A DNA stretch of 48,728 nt from Phoronis australis (lineage: Eukaryota > Phoronida > Phoronidae). Of the stretch, positions 1 to 10,029 are shown piece by piece; the stretch's first letter is position 1; each line of letters begins with the position of its first letter. Below the pieces are notes generated by a model. It did no database searches. It was not told the DNA's origin and saw only the letters and a list, made by a program, of their open reading frames with translations. The DNA is taken from positions 175,451 through 224,178 of the forward strand of contig NMRA01000011.1 in the NCBI GenBank assembly GCA_002633005.1, in the 5' to 3' direction. A program made the translations under genes and the position numbers.

Positions 1-167
1 GTTTACAAACTGTGAACTAAGGGCAATAAATTATCTACGCAAGTTATTGTGTACTGGAGCATAGAATAATAGACACCTATCTTGATTTCGCCCAAAAGTA
101 GAGTAGAAAATGCCAAACCTAATTTCGAGTTCCATTTTGAGTAAAAAGATTGGAGACCGGGCCCAGG
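1..167. mobile_element. Truncated copy of a 409-bp TIR element
   Basis: These bases match 33674-33840 almost base for base, including the terminal motif GGAGACCGGGCCC. The 33.4-kb copy is complete and has inverted termini, so this is the right-hand part of a third copy that runs off the window edge. It is non-coding. A MITE-like DNA element is the simplest reading; the family is not recognised. Confidence 0.75.
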
Positions 168-400
168 TTCAACAATTTAAGTAGGCTTGTCAAGGAAGCT
201 TAAGCGTATTTTATGCGCCTGCTAAAACCCCCAACAAGTTAAAAAATAATTGCAGGCGATCTGATACACGTTGTACAAGAAGTGCGGAGCTCGCGCATCT
301 GTACCCATTGCATTGATCACCTGGAACTATTTTTGTACTTTATTAATATATAGTTAAAACCGAGCTGAGGAGCTAGAAACCTGACTCAAGGGTTTAGTAG

Positions 401-475
401 TGTGACGCAGTGGGACTCGAACCCACGACCTCGAGTAAAGAAATCGGCCACCTGCCACACAAGGCCCCACTGCCT
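401..475 (-). repeat. tRNA-like sequence (SINE head or tRNA pseudogene)
   Basis: On the minus strand a perfect Pol III B box (GGTTCGAGTCC) sits in a T-arm with a 5-bp stem, GTGGG/CCCAC. The D-arm and A box are degenerate and the acceptor ends do not pair as in a functional tRNA. A tRNA-derived SINE head or a decayed tRNA pseudogene fits better than a working gene. No body or tail could be delimited. Confidence 0.5.
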
Positions 476-479
476 CCTC

Positions 480-1155
480 TATCTTCAACAATAAGGAACC
501 AATTGTTTTTTACGCCTAGAGACTACATCTCTTTGATTTGTGTAAAGAACTTCTTGGGACCAATTTTATAGCTATATGTGGATGCAATCACGCCCTGATC
601 AATGGCAGTTCTTGTTCGTCGAATTAGTATATGGGGCAATTTGAAGGTCCTATGAGCGGCCACTTGTACTTTTCGCTTTCAACTTTAATGGGACCATTTG
701 CTCCGAGCAAAGTAGTCACTGTCCATCAATGAAATTATTTTTGCACCAGTTGCGCAGGGCGAGCTCCTGAAATCATCCCTGTGGTGACAAGCACGCGCAT
801 AAATCGAGCGTGGCAAAAAGTGCTGTCACGCTCAGCGTTCTTCACCTCCGGCGGCTACCGTGTTTGATAGCTACGATATTTCTAGTTACTCCTTACGGAC
901 TCCACGTTACAGCTGAAAATTGGTATACTCGCGTTACATGTATTAGGGAGTCTTTACTATATAAACTCATCCTTATAGAGGGATAGCGCAATGGTGCTCA
1001 TTCTTTGTCGGAGGCCTCCATGAAAGTCACCCCATTCGTGCAGGTTTATCAGCGTAATGTACATGTAATTATTTTACAAGATACGAATTATAAATAGTTT
1101 ACCTAACGCCAATTATTTAATTAAATTCAATGGAAAATGACAATCTACGCGTGTT
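480..1155. other. Unassigned non-coding stretch
   Basis: No open frame, RNA gene or duplicated segment recognised. Two TACATGTA octamers lie near 936 and 1059. Confidence 0.5.
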
Positions 1156-1159
1156 GATT

Positions 1160-1890
1160 AACAGTGTAGCGGGAGGCCGGATTCCAACTCGCTTAACTCA
1201 AGTTTCATGTAACGACAGCCGTCGCCTTACCACTGAGCTAGCTACTCAGCAGCTGACGTTTATCTTACGTGAAATTTGAATACTAAATGTAAATGAGTAC
1301 GCACAATAATCGTATGTTCATCAAACCTCATTGTACCGACATTTATTACGCTGTGAAAAATAAGACGTATAATTTCAATAAAAACGACATCGTTAATTCA
1401 ATAAAATTTATCCGTCATTTTCTTTCACTTTTAAATCATCGACCTCCAGTTTAAATGTGGGTAACACGTCGTCGGAAATCTTTGGCTTGGACATTATACT
1501 CCTTAACCAGTGGTAACCTACTTTCACGGTGCAAAGCTGTTTGTAGTAAGCTAGCCTGTTTGCTTAAAACTTCATGGATTCACTTTATTTCTATTTTGTT
1601 TAAATTTTCAATTGGCTGTGTCTCTGACATAGAAAGTAGTTCCAAAGCCAAGGCGAGTCGAGAAAGGCAGATCGATTCATTGCAATGTTTATCGCTCGGT
1701 ATGTACAAATAGATTATTAGGCCTACATGTTCTCAGTCGTTATCCCCCTTATCTATATCCCTCTTGGATTTTGGAGAATTGTCGCCCGAGAGGCGTTAGC
1801 CCCCCCCCCCACGTCCCGGCGATAATTCTTCAAAATCCACTTGGGCTTTAGATTACGGGGGATAACGACTTTGCCACGTAAAAATATACA
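1160..1890. repeat. Composite dispersed repeat, copy A
   Basis: A tRNA-like portion (minus strand, about 1170-1248, with a TAGCTCAGTGGTAAGGCG A-box-like string) is followed rightward by about 490 bp of body and then a terminal foldback. The whole stretch aligns with 17347-18130, including shared words such as GAAAAATAAGACG, TTCACTTTATTTCTATT and GAAAGTAGTT, with many substitutions and a roughly 70-bp insertion in the other copy. It is an old dispersed element; the open frames in it are not conserved between copies. Confidence 0.7.
1734..1871. mobile_element. Foldback (TIR) element, copy A
   Basis: The left arm begins CAGTCGTTATC and the right arm ends GGGGGATAACGACT; the arms share TTGGATTTTGGAGAATT and its complement around a C-rich centre with a 10-base C run (1801-1810). 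Arms are about 55-60 nt with a short loop. The homologue at 18001-18128 pairs even better. Read as a small foldback or MITE nested at the end of the composite repeat. Confidence 0.7.
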
Positions 1891-2820
1891 TTTCACCCAA
1901 CTCAACAATTGCTAATGGTAAGATACGCAAAAATGCGTAGACTTCCTGACCCAGCAAGGGTGCCTTTTCGTAACAGATTTGGCGGTGATCAATCCTCGAA
2001 CCTGAACGGGACGTCCAATTTGCGCACTGGTGTTGCATGTTGTCCATGTAGTTTTCATGTTCCTCTGTTGAGTCTGTTTATTTGAGATACGTTCAGCCGC
2101 AAAATCCTCTTCTCCCAGCTTAAAAGCACATCGCGTCGGGACAAGAAAAAGAAACTTTGCTGAGGCCTTCTTTTTGCAGTTCACTCATTATTCGGTGCTT
2201 TAAAAATCTTCGTTAAGAACGCGCCTCTTACGAAATATGAAAATCTATTTCCCATTCTGCGGCCAATGCCGAGCATATGGAAGTGGGCCACTCTGTTTCA
2301 AACGTAGTTTAGTCTTTCCAAAACATGATTGTGTAAAATACGTGTTTGTTCTTCAGAAAGTAATGAATATTCAGTAAAATAAGTTTTCAAATACTTTACA
2401 TACGCAACGGCAATGCACGAATAAATAACAACAAACTAACCTAGTTCATGATAGCAAATACATGTCTAGCCGGCCACCGGAACGACATGTAACGATCTTA
2501 TCGGCTACATGTACTTATTCCCCTATTGGAGACATGGTCACTGAATTGTTTCTGCACCTTGATATTTAATTTTCACAGTTGCTCTCCGTCGTTGAATAAA
2601 CTGTGTTCTTGTACCATAAGACTGAACTCACACGGGCGACCTTTGATAAAACGGTCCGCAGGTGTCAGCAATTCACGTGCAGCCGTCGAACATAATTTTC
2701 TTTAGATGTACGAGTGCAACTGTAACTAGAAAGATTATTGTCACGGCGTGACAATAACGGACTCTGCGTGTACATATTACTGGAATTATTATGGGAAGTT
2801 ACTGACAGCAACCCGTTTAC
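1890..2820. other. Unassigned non-coding stretch
   Basis: Only overlapping short open frames on the minus strand (for example 1912-2184) with no recognisable motif. One TACATGTA near 2507. Confidence 0.45.
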
Positions 2821-3573
2821 CAATATGAAAAGGAATTCTTTAAAATTATAGGAGAAATTACATATTAATTTTTTGATGACCTTTCCACTAATTGACCTCT
2901 TCCGGTGCATTATGAGCCCCGATGAGGGAGTAATTGTTAACTCGATTAAAAGTGTGGTTAATGCTAATAATCACAGATGTTTTACTTTAAGCACTTCAGA
3001 ATACAAGATGAATGAAGTGGTCAAACTTTCAGAAGAAAAATGCACCTAATGACCCCATGGGTGCACCAAATGACCTGAAAATTTAGAATTCAAACTCAAT
3101 CGCACTTAGTAAACAGATACGTAATTCTGAAGTCTCTAGCTCAAAATTTTAGTTTGCACTCAATGACCTTTGACCTATTTTTTCTGATTGGTTAAGCCTA
3201 TTGTAAACTAAAGTAGGGTATTCAATTGGTATGTTGACTTACACCAGTGTGCTGAAATTGAAAAGAATTCCTTGAAAAACGTAAGAGATATAACATGTTG
3301 AACGTTACATGACCTTTGCACTAATTGACCTTATCCGGTGCATTTTAAGCATCTTTAGGAGAATTACTGCAAAGCCCATGGAAAATGTGTTTAACGCTGA
3401 GAATCACAGTTGTCTAACGGTTGACACATCAGAATACTTGCTGATTGAATAGGTCAAATTTTCAGAAGAAAAATGCACCTAATGACCCCATGTTTGCACT
3501 AAATGACCTGAAACTTTTGATTCCGATTTGATTTACCTGTGGCAATCAGACCTGCCAATTTGAAGTGTCTAGC
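2820..3573 (+). repeat. Tandem array of ~430-bp units
   Basis: The same block recurs with a period of 433 then 422 bp: the marker GACCTTTNCACTAATTGACC starts at 2878, 3311 and (as GACCTTTGCACCAAACGACC) 3733. Other phased landmarks are TTCAGAAGAAAAATGCACC and AGCTCAAAATTTTAGTTTGCA. Units are diverged. They are saturated with TGACC words, which look like nuclear-receptor half sites. No conserved reading frame spans the units. Confidence 0.75.
3164..3176 (+). promoter_or_regulatory. Perfect DR1 motif (nuclear-receptor type)
   Basis: TGACCTTTGACCT is two AGGTCA half sites in direct repeat with one-base spacing (read on the minus strand), the consensus DR1 bound by RXR, HNF4 and COUP-TF class receptors. 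It sits at a fixed place in the tandem unit. Only the motif is seen; binding is inference. Confidence 0.35.
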
Positions 3574-3596
3574 TCAAAATTTTAGTTTGCACCTAA

Positions 3597-3609
3597 TGAC
3601 CTTTGACCT
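3597..3609 (+). promoter_or_regulatory. Perfect DR1 motif, next tandem unit
   Basis: TGACCTTTGACCT again, 433 bp after the first, in the same phase of the repeat unit. Confidence 0.35.
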
Positions 3610-3879
3610 ATTTCACCTGATTGGATGACCCGATTACTTTTTTTAAATTGTCATGTCGACTTATACCTGTGCACCGAATTTGAAAAAGATAGCTTTAAAA
3701 CTGAAGGAGGAGTAGCATTTTGAAAATTATATGACCTTTGCACCAAACGACCTTTTCCGGTGCAATATGGAATATGATTATATAACCAATCAAAATTTAT
3801 GTATTGTCAAAAGTCATATGCCGAATTTAAAGACCGTACCTGCACCCAATTTGGAGTTATTAAGCCTCAAAGTTGGTCG

Positions 3880-3967
3880 GAAGAATAATAAGAATAAGAA
3901 GAATAAGAAGAATAAAATTGAAGAAAACCCAGGAACAACAGTACTCTGCGCTTACACGCGCAGAGTA
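3880..3967 (+). repeat. GAA/AAT-rich tract followed by a strong hairpin
   Basis: A tract of GAATAA and GAAGAA words (3880-3925) runs into GAAAACCCAGGAACAACAG and then a 10-bp perfect stem, TACTCTGCGC/GCGCAGAGTA (3942-3951 with 3958-3967), around the loop TTACAC. The hairpin closes the repeat array, which suggests it is an element terminus. The open frame across it (3731-3982) has its Lys/Asn run dictated by the tract. Confidence 0.65.
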
Positions 3968-4828
3968 ATTATTTTACTGTAGTTAGTGTCCAGCTAGTAA
4001 AAAACAAGTGAACTGCCTAAAGGATGTACATCGTTGTCTGGCAAGTCCCAAGCAGTACGTCTTCACGTATCCCAATGTATTAGAACTTAGCTACATGTAA
4101 GCGAGCGACCTGACTTGCTTTACTCGCGAGTGTCTTGGGTTTACGGAACACAACCGTGTATTCTCCAAATTTCCTTTCTATGGCCGATTAAATTTTTATT
4201 GGACGTTGTCGACAAGCGTGTTTGCTAAGCCAAAATATCTTAAAATCCGTCCAGTTTAAACAACTATATGTATACATTTTCTGAAAGTGCTGTAGAAAGC
4301 CCGTAAAATTTGAGTTTTGACTTTATTTCAAACTGTCATTGATTTGGTCACGAGACCTTACCATTTTAGTAGAATTTATCCAAAACGAAAGGTGCATTCA
4401 GCTAAAACAATTGTATCAATAACATGGCCAAATTTCATTTGATTTGAATTTTCAAGAATTTTCTGCATGTAAAGTACATGTATTATAGTAAATAAAGCAT
4501 AGTCATGAGGGCGGTGCGATTGTTTTCTTTCGAATCATATGTTCAACAGTTAGACGTGTGTTGCTTCGCAAGAACAAAGCTTTTGTACAACACACCTATT
4601 ATTAAAGTAAGTCGCACTCTCTTTAGTTCACAGCAATAATGACTTTGTTTTCGTTTATTCAGCACTTAAAACAACTCTCCTAATTGCGTAGTCTTTTTGC
4701 GGTCATTAGTCCCAGCCAATGTTTCCCATCCTAATATTCTGTACTTCGCCGAGTGTCGCTCTCTAAAGCGCTTTCATTTTGGGATTGATGAGTGTTGGTT
4801 AAATTAACCCTTTTCGTCTCCATCCATT

Positions 4829-4829
4829 N
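4829..4829. other. Single N (assembly join)
   Basis: One ambiguous base sits exactly between two near-identical 1.26-kb direct repeats. This is typical of a scaffold join of unknown gap size, or of contig ends that overlap but were not merged. Confidence 0.85.
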
Positions 4830-6095
4830 TCAAAATTTTAGTTTGCACCTAATGACCTTTGACCTATTTCACCTGATTGGATGACCCGATTACTTAGAAA
4901 GGTATTTTTTAAATTGTCATGTCGACTTATACCTGTGCACCCAATTTGAAAAAGATAGCTTTAAAACTGAAGGAGGCGTAGCATTTTGAAAATTATATGA
5001 CATTTGCACCAAACGACCTTTTTCGGTGCAATATGGAATATGATTGTATAACCAATCAAAATTTATGTATTGTCAAAAGTCATATGCCGAATTTAAATAC
5101 CGTACCTGCACCCAATTTGGAGTTATTAAGCCTCAAAGTTGGTCGGAAGAAGAATAAGAATAAGAAGAATAAGAAGAATAAGAAGAATAAAATTGAAGAA
5201 AACCCAGGAACAACAGCACTCTGCGCTTACACGCGCAGAGTAATTATTTTACTGTAGTTAGTGTCCAGCTAGTAAAAAAACAAGTGAACTGCCTAAAGGA
5301 TGTACATCGTTGTCTGGCAAGTCCCAAGCAGTATGTCTTCACGTATCCCAATGTATTAGAACTTAGCTACATGTAAGCCAGCGACCTTGCATTACTCGCG
5401 AGTGTCTTGGGTTTACGGAACACAACCGTGTATTCTCCAAATTTCCTTTCTATGGCCGATTAAATTTTTATTGGACGTTGTCGACAAGCGTGTGTGCTAA
5501 GCCAAAATATCTTAAAATCCGTCCAGTTTAAACAACTATATGTATACATTTTCTGAAAGTAGAAAGCCCGTAAAATTTGAGTTTTGACTTTATTTCAAAC
5601 TGTCATTGATTTGGTCACGAGACCTTACCATTTTAGTAAAATTTATCCAAAACGAAAGGTACATTCAGCTAAAACAATTGTATCAATAACATGGCCAAAT
5701 TTCATTTGATTTGAATTTTCAAGAATTTTCTGCATGTAAAGTACATGTATTATAGTAAATAAAGCATAGTCATGAGGGCGGTGCGATTGTTTTCTTTCGA
5801 ATCATGTGTTCAACAGTTAGACGTGTGTTGCTTCGCAAGAACAAAGCTTTTGTACAACACACCTATTATTAAAGCAAGTCGCACTCTTTAGTTCAAAGCA
5901 ATAATGACTTTGTTTTCGTTTATTCAGCACTTAAAACAACTCTCCTAATTGCGTAGAGTCTTTGTGCGGTCATTAGTCCCAGCCAATGTTTCCCATCCTA
6001 ATATTCTGTACTTCGCCGAGTGTCGCTCTCTAAAGCGCTTTCATTTTGGGATTGATGAGTGTTGGTTAAATTAACCCTTTTCGTCTCCATCCATT
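4830..6095 (+). repeat. Right copy of the ~1.26-kb direct duplication
   Basis: It starts directly after the N with TCAAAATTTTAG and ends CTCCATCCATT at 6095, beyond which sequence is unique. It keeps the tract and hairpin (stem 5218-5226/5233-5241) with one to two extra GAATAA-type units. Confidence 0.85.
4853..4865 (+). promoter_or_regulatory. DR1 motif in the duplicated copy
   Basis: TGACCTTTGACCT at the same place as 3597-3609. If the duplication is an assembly artefact this is the same site counted twice. Confidence 0.3.
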
Positions 6096-8049
6096 TATTG
6101 GAGTCAAGATATAAGTGATAATCCACTCATTTGTTAGCCTTGATGTGAAAAGGAGAGTTTTATCAAAACGGGTTAAGTGTTTTTGTGCACACAAGGATGG
6201 GCATTGTCTAAAGAGATGTCATGATTAAACGCTCACGGATATATACAAATCTGGATTGAAAACGGATAGTGAAAGAGTTATTTGATGAAGAGCAAAGTAA
6301 CTATATGAAGGCTGACATTTCGGGTTATTTCAACTACTGTGCTGCTGTCGTTTTTCAAATGTATTGTATGGCGATTGAGTCGGCTCCTGAACGTGCAATT
6401 CGGTTAATTGGCACCAGTAGTTACTTTGTTTCATTACAGGTAATCGCACGATTCGCTTGATGAGACATGCGAGGATGTTTTGTGCAAATTTGAAATAATA
6501 TGTAGCTGCAGTAATGAATAGACAAAAGACCCTTAAGAAGCACAGCACATGTACACGTATACACTGTATAGTACAAGTAGAACGGTGGTGCACCATACTG
6601 CGACATATCTAAATTCTGTTTTAGCCAATTATCGGATATCACCGACGACTTTAGATCGTTTTCAGTGTTTCAAATTTGTAAAACGATAAGTAATCAGCCA
6701 ATCCTCGACCCTCAAAAGTTTGGAAAAGTTCTAAAACTTGCCTATTATTGTTTAATGAATCAATAAGTTACCCGGCTGTGTTGGAGAAGCTTGTCTACCT
6801 GTAACCATGCGATTCATTTGGTGAAACAGTGACAGGCTTTTTGTTTGTAATGAATTTATCTTCCTGGTTCTACGAACATGTATACTAAACTCACAGTCGC
6901 AGATTATAGAACTATGGGTTTGTGGTAAATCAGCAAAACAGAGTCAAGCCTTGGGGTCAGCTATACTACCAACCTTATACACATTTGCTAATATGAACAT
7001 TTGAACTACTGTTTCCCTTGAGCATAGTGTGTGTTTGGAGGCATATCGATTAAATCATGATGACCACGCTACTGGGTAATTTGACATGGTTAGCTGTAGA
7101 AACTCTCTGCCTCCGTTCCTAACCGAGTAACCGGGTTGTGAATGTCAAGGTGTGTGATTAGACATGTTATACGAATTATCACTCAGTCAGTCCTGAGCCC
7201 TAACACCTTCTTCCTCTTGATGTTCCTCTTGAAAAGTATTTTTAATACACTAGCTGCCAAGATGCTGACTTCTATGGAAGATGGGCCTCAAAACTAACAC
7301 TGCATACATATATAGAGCTACATTGTATATTCCTTTCTTCCCTATTTCTGGTTCCCTTGGGATATGTGAATGTAAATGTTTACGCCAGTTTGTCCTTACG
7401 AACAACGAACTTTTGTAATATTTGTTTGCTTCACAATAAAAGTTATAAAACAACTTCTCCATACAGAGAACTTCGAATAACATGCAAGCTGCTGGCAGCA
7501 GTACTATGTAAATTGAACTGAACTTTTGTTCGGGGTCATGGTGTGCATGTACTTGTACACACGGGAATTGTAGTGCGCTAATTTTACCAGAAATCACTCG
7601 ATTTATGTAAGATCTGGTTATAGATTTTTTTTATTTTTTTGAAAAAAAAAACATTTAATGGAACAGATCGAAAAACCTTTGGATTATGGAGTGGTACAAT
7701 AAAAAAATTCCACAAAAATGAATCAGTTCTAGGAAACGGTGGTAACAATCACAGACAAACGGTTAATAACGAGGATTTTCTAGAATATGACATGTGACTA
7801 AAAACTTTTGACAAAATTATTAAGACTGCCCGTACACTTAATCACGACAGACTATTAACTCATCTGTGTAAGCAATCACATGTTTCGAATTCTTTAATTT
7901 CAGAGAAATACCATTGTTGGCCAAGAGCAATTTGTTGTGAACGCATTAAGTACGGTAGCAAATAACATAATGTTTTAATTAAAGGACGATAATATGGTGA
8001 TAATGGCTTTACTATTTTGCTAAATTGTTACCCTTGTACGCAGGTAATG
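6096..8049. other. Unassigned stretch, possible lone exon at 6269-6456
   Basis: Mostly anonymous. The frame 6269-6460 (+) reads with protein-like composition and would end at TTACAG|GTAATC, a plausible splice donor, but the upstream acceptor lacks a pyrimidine tract and I recognise no homologue. An A/T-homopolymer patch lies at 7626-7652. Nothing else supportable. Confidence 0.25.
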
Positions 8050-8676
8050 TCATGGCAACGGCTTCATTAGCGTCTCTCGTTTGTTCTTTTTTACTAGAGA
8101 AAGATGTCCAACGACTTTCGCAACTGTTGGCGCGATACCGCTCAAGCCATCAGAGTGTAGCCTCTGGTTATCGCGAAAATCACTTATCAAAATACAGGCG
8201 GAACTGCCGGTGCTGAAGGTAGTGGAAATGATGACGATGGTAATGGTGGGACTGTCATGGTTGCAGTGACGATGGCCTAGGGCCTCATTGCCACTACCAT
8301 AGGCTCCCAAGAACAGCGGTGTACTGGTGCCCCTACCAACACACATGCGTACGAGAATAATAAAAACTTTTATGATCCACATACATGTAACGTGTGGGGC
8401 AAGCTCGTCACCAGAGATAAAAAGGAGACTGAGGTTGGCGAAATAATGAATAAGAATGAAAATGAGATGCAGTTTGTAAAACATATAATTTCTGAAAAGA
8501 TGAGCAATAAAAAGTCCCATGAGAGATGTATATGTACATGTAGTGCGTACCAATAAGTTCACACATAACCGTATAAGTGTATTCATACATGTAGATGGGT
8601 TTGCTGGTACTCCAACAAAAGTGCGATAAAAATTATGAAACACAGATGGTTGGACACCATAATGCATGCCTTTCAA
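8050..8676 (-). other. Longest open frame (208 codons), probably fortuitous
   Basis: An uninterrupted minus-strand frame with a hydrophobic middle third (residues about 40-105) and a polar C-terminal half. Several short frames overlap it on the plus strand, and I recognise no motif. At this A+T content a frame this long is uncommon but not impossible in 97 kb of two-strand sequence. No splice signals or start context favour it. It may be an exon of a gene starting near 10.0 kb on the same strand, but this is speculation. Confidence 0.15.
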
Positions 8677-8679
8677 AAC

Positions 8680-9940
8680 ACGAGTTTAGCAAAAATTGTA
8701 CTCAGTCGTTATGTCTAAAGTCAGACACCTGGGGAAGTGGGAGTCCTGAGTATCATTACCAAGAGTGTGCTGCATAGACCCAAGACACTCGCGAAGCACT
8801 TGCGGCGAGAAATCTTCGCTTAGCGGAGACATTCCAATCTCACTGACCAGTCACCTCCTCGCCGCCGCGTATAGCTCGAATATGCTTAAGTAAGCTCGCT
8901 TCACTGACTGGGTAACCGAGTTAGACCTTTAACGCTACTTTGGCGAGTCTGCCACGAATAAGCTCCAGGGCATGCCTGTAGTACACTCTCTTTTCACTCA
9001 CGCGATTTTGCGTGGTCTGCTGCGATTTTGCTTTTTCGCGAGTTTTTCGCGTCAGCGGAACGCATCCTCCTAAGCTTTATTGCTTTGTTAAGTATTAAAT
9101 ACATGTACATGAACTTGCGGGCGTTCTTCTGTGTAATGTTCTTCTCAAAGTCGGACTGGGTTCAAATTGCCGGTGTCCGTGCTCTAAATTGAATGCCACT
9201 TTTGGCGCTGTAGACAATTTTTGCTACGAAGTTGGTTCTTCACCAATTTCAGCCTTGAACTTAAATGAATGTGTTCCTACACAGTTTGTCACCATCGTGA
9301 AATTTTAACATTTGATATCATCGATTAAATTAGTCGGAATTATTTTTCAATGTTCAGTACAATCCAAAAACAATGTCAGACTTGTCACAACGGACTGTAT
9401 CCTATAGAGCTTGAGATGTTTGTAGGTGTAACATTAAAGATCACAGTAATCAATGTCTGCAGGGTGCACCCTACGTAGCAAGGAGTTCAGGGGCCCATTC
9501 CAAGAAAAATGACTTAGCTAAGACAAATATTAAATTTAAGCCAATTTTAAGATAACACTTCAATTTGTCTGACGTCAGTTAGAAGAAATTGATATTAAGT
9601 TTGACTTAAGTTTTTAACTCAAGTTCGGAAGTTGAGGCATATCTTAGACGTTAATTCCGAGTCCCAGCGTGTAAGTTTGTATCAGACTTTCAATACTATG
9701 CCATTGGATTTTTCAGCATTATGGCCGCATGGATAGGTGTGGGGCCCCGTAGTCATGCCCCCCGGGCAAGTGCCCTAGTGGGCCCTGTGGGACGGCATAC
9801 ATCATGAAACAAATTACGATACCATTAGGCATTCATAAAATACATAGTAAAGATTCACTTCACAGTTAGAATCCTAGAAGAGATTATATGGAACCACGTA
9901 GTACCTATCACATAAGTAATACGCAATCCGTAAGCGAATA
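8680..9940. other. Unassigned stretch with a G+C-richer patch
   Basis: At 8770-9065 CpG is locally frequent, with repeated words GCGAG, GCGATTTTGC and TTTTTCGCG. From about 9487 the sequence is rich in TTAAGT/ACTTAA words with short imperfect dyads between GGGGCCC strings, which may be an old MITE, but no ends could be fixed. No gene recognised. Confidence 0.35.
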
Positions 9941-9959
9941 AAGTTTAAATAAACGCGCC

Positions 9960-10020
9960 ACTCACGATTCCGACGCGAAGCACACACCGCCATTTTGAAC
10001 TAACCGGGAAACCGGAAGTA
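9960..10020 (-). promoter_or_regulatory. ETS + YY1-type promoter-like cluster with possible first exon
   Basis: Read on the minus strand, ACTTCCGGT (10011-10019) is a perfect ETS/GABP core, followed by CAAAATGGCGG (9987-9997), a YY1-like element that often lies at the start site or start codon of TATA-less animal genes. The ATG in it (starting at 9993) opens a frame that reaches the consensus splice donor GTGAGT at 9965-9960 after 28 nt. No downstream exon was identified. The arrangement is suggestive but could be chance. Confidence 0.35.
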
Positions 10021-10029
10021 CAATTCATT

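Larger units (their letters stand above)
3574..4828 (+). repeat. Left copy of a ~1.26-kb direct duplication
   Basis: This block, from TCAAAATTTTAG to CTCCATCCATT, is repeated immediately after the N at 4829. The copies differ by scattered substitutions, a 12-bp indel at about 3641, extra tract units, and an indel near 4110. It contains the end of the 430-bp array, the GAA/AAT tract with hairpin, and about 850 bp of unique-looking sequence. The abutment at a single N suggests unmerged contig ends or haplotypes, though a real tandem duplication is possible. Confidence 0.85.

Noticed and set aside
401-475. Functional tRNA gene
   Set aside because: The B box and T-arm are good, but the acceptor stem and D-arm do not form a proper cloverleaf.
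3731-3982. Lys/Asn-rich protein conserved in the duplicate (4997-5257)
   Set aside because: Conservation is explained by the near-identical DNA duplication, and the Lys/Asn tail by the GAA/AAT tract.
8050-8676. 208-codon minus frame as a gene
   Set aside because: No motif, start context, splice signal or codon bias that I can see, and short frames overlap it on the other strand. Kept only as a low-confidence note.
9489-9758. MITE bounded by GGGGCCC strings
   Set aside because: The termini match over only about 8 bp and no internal symmetry supports the pairing.
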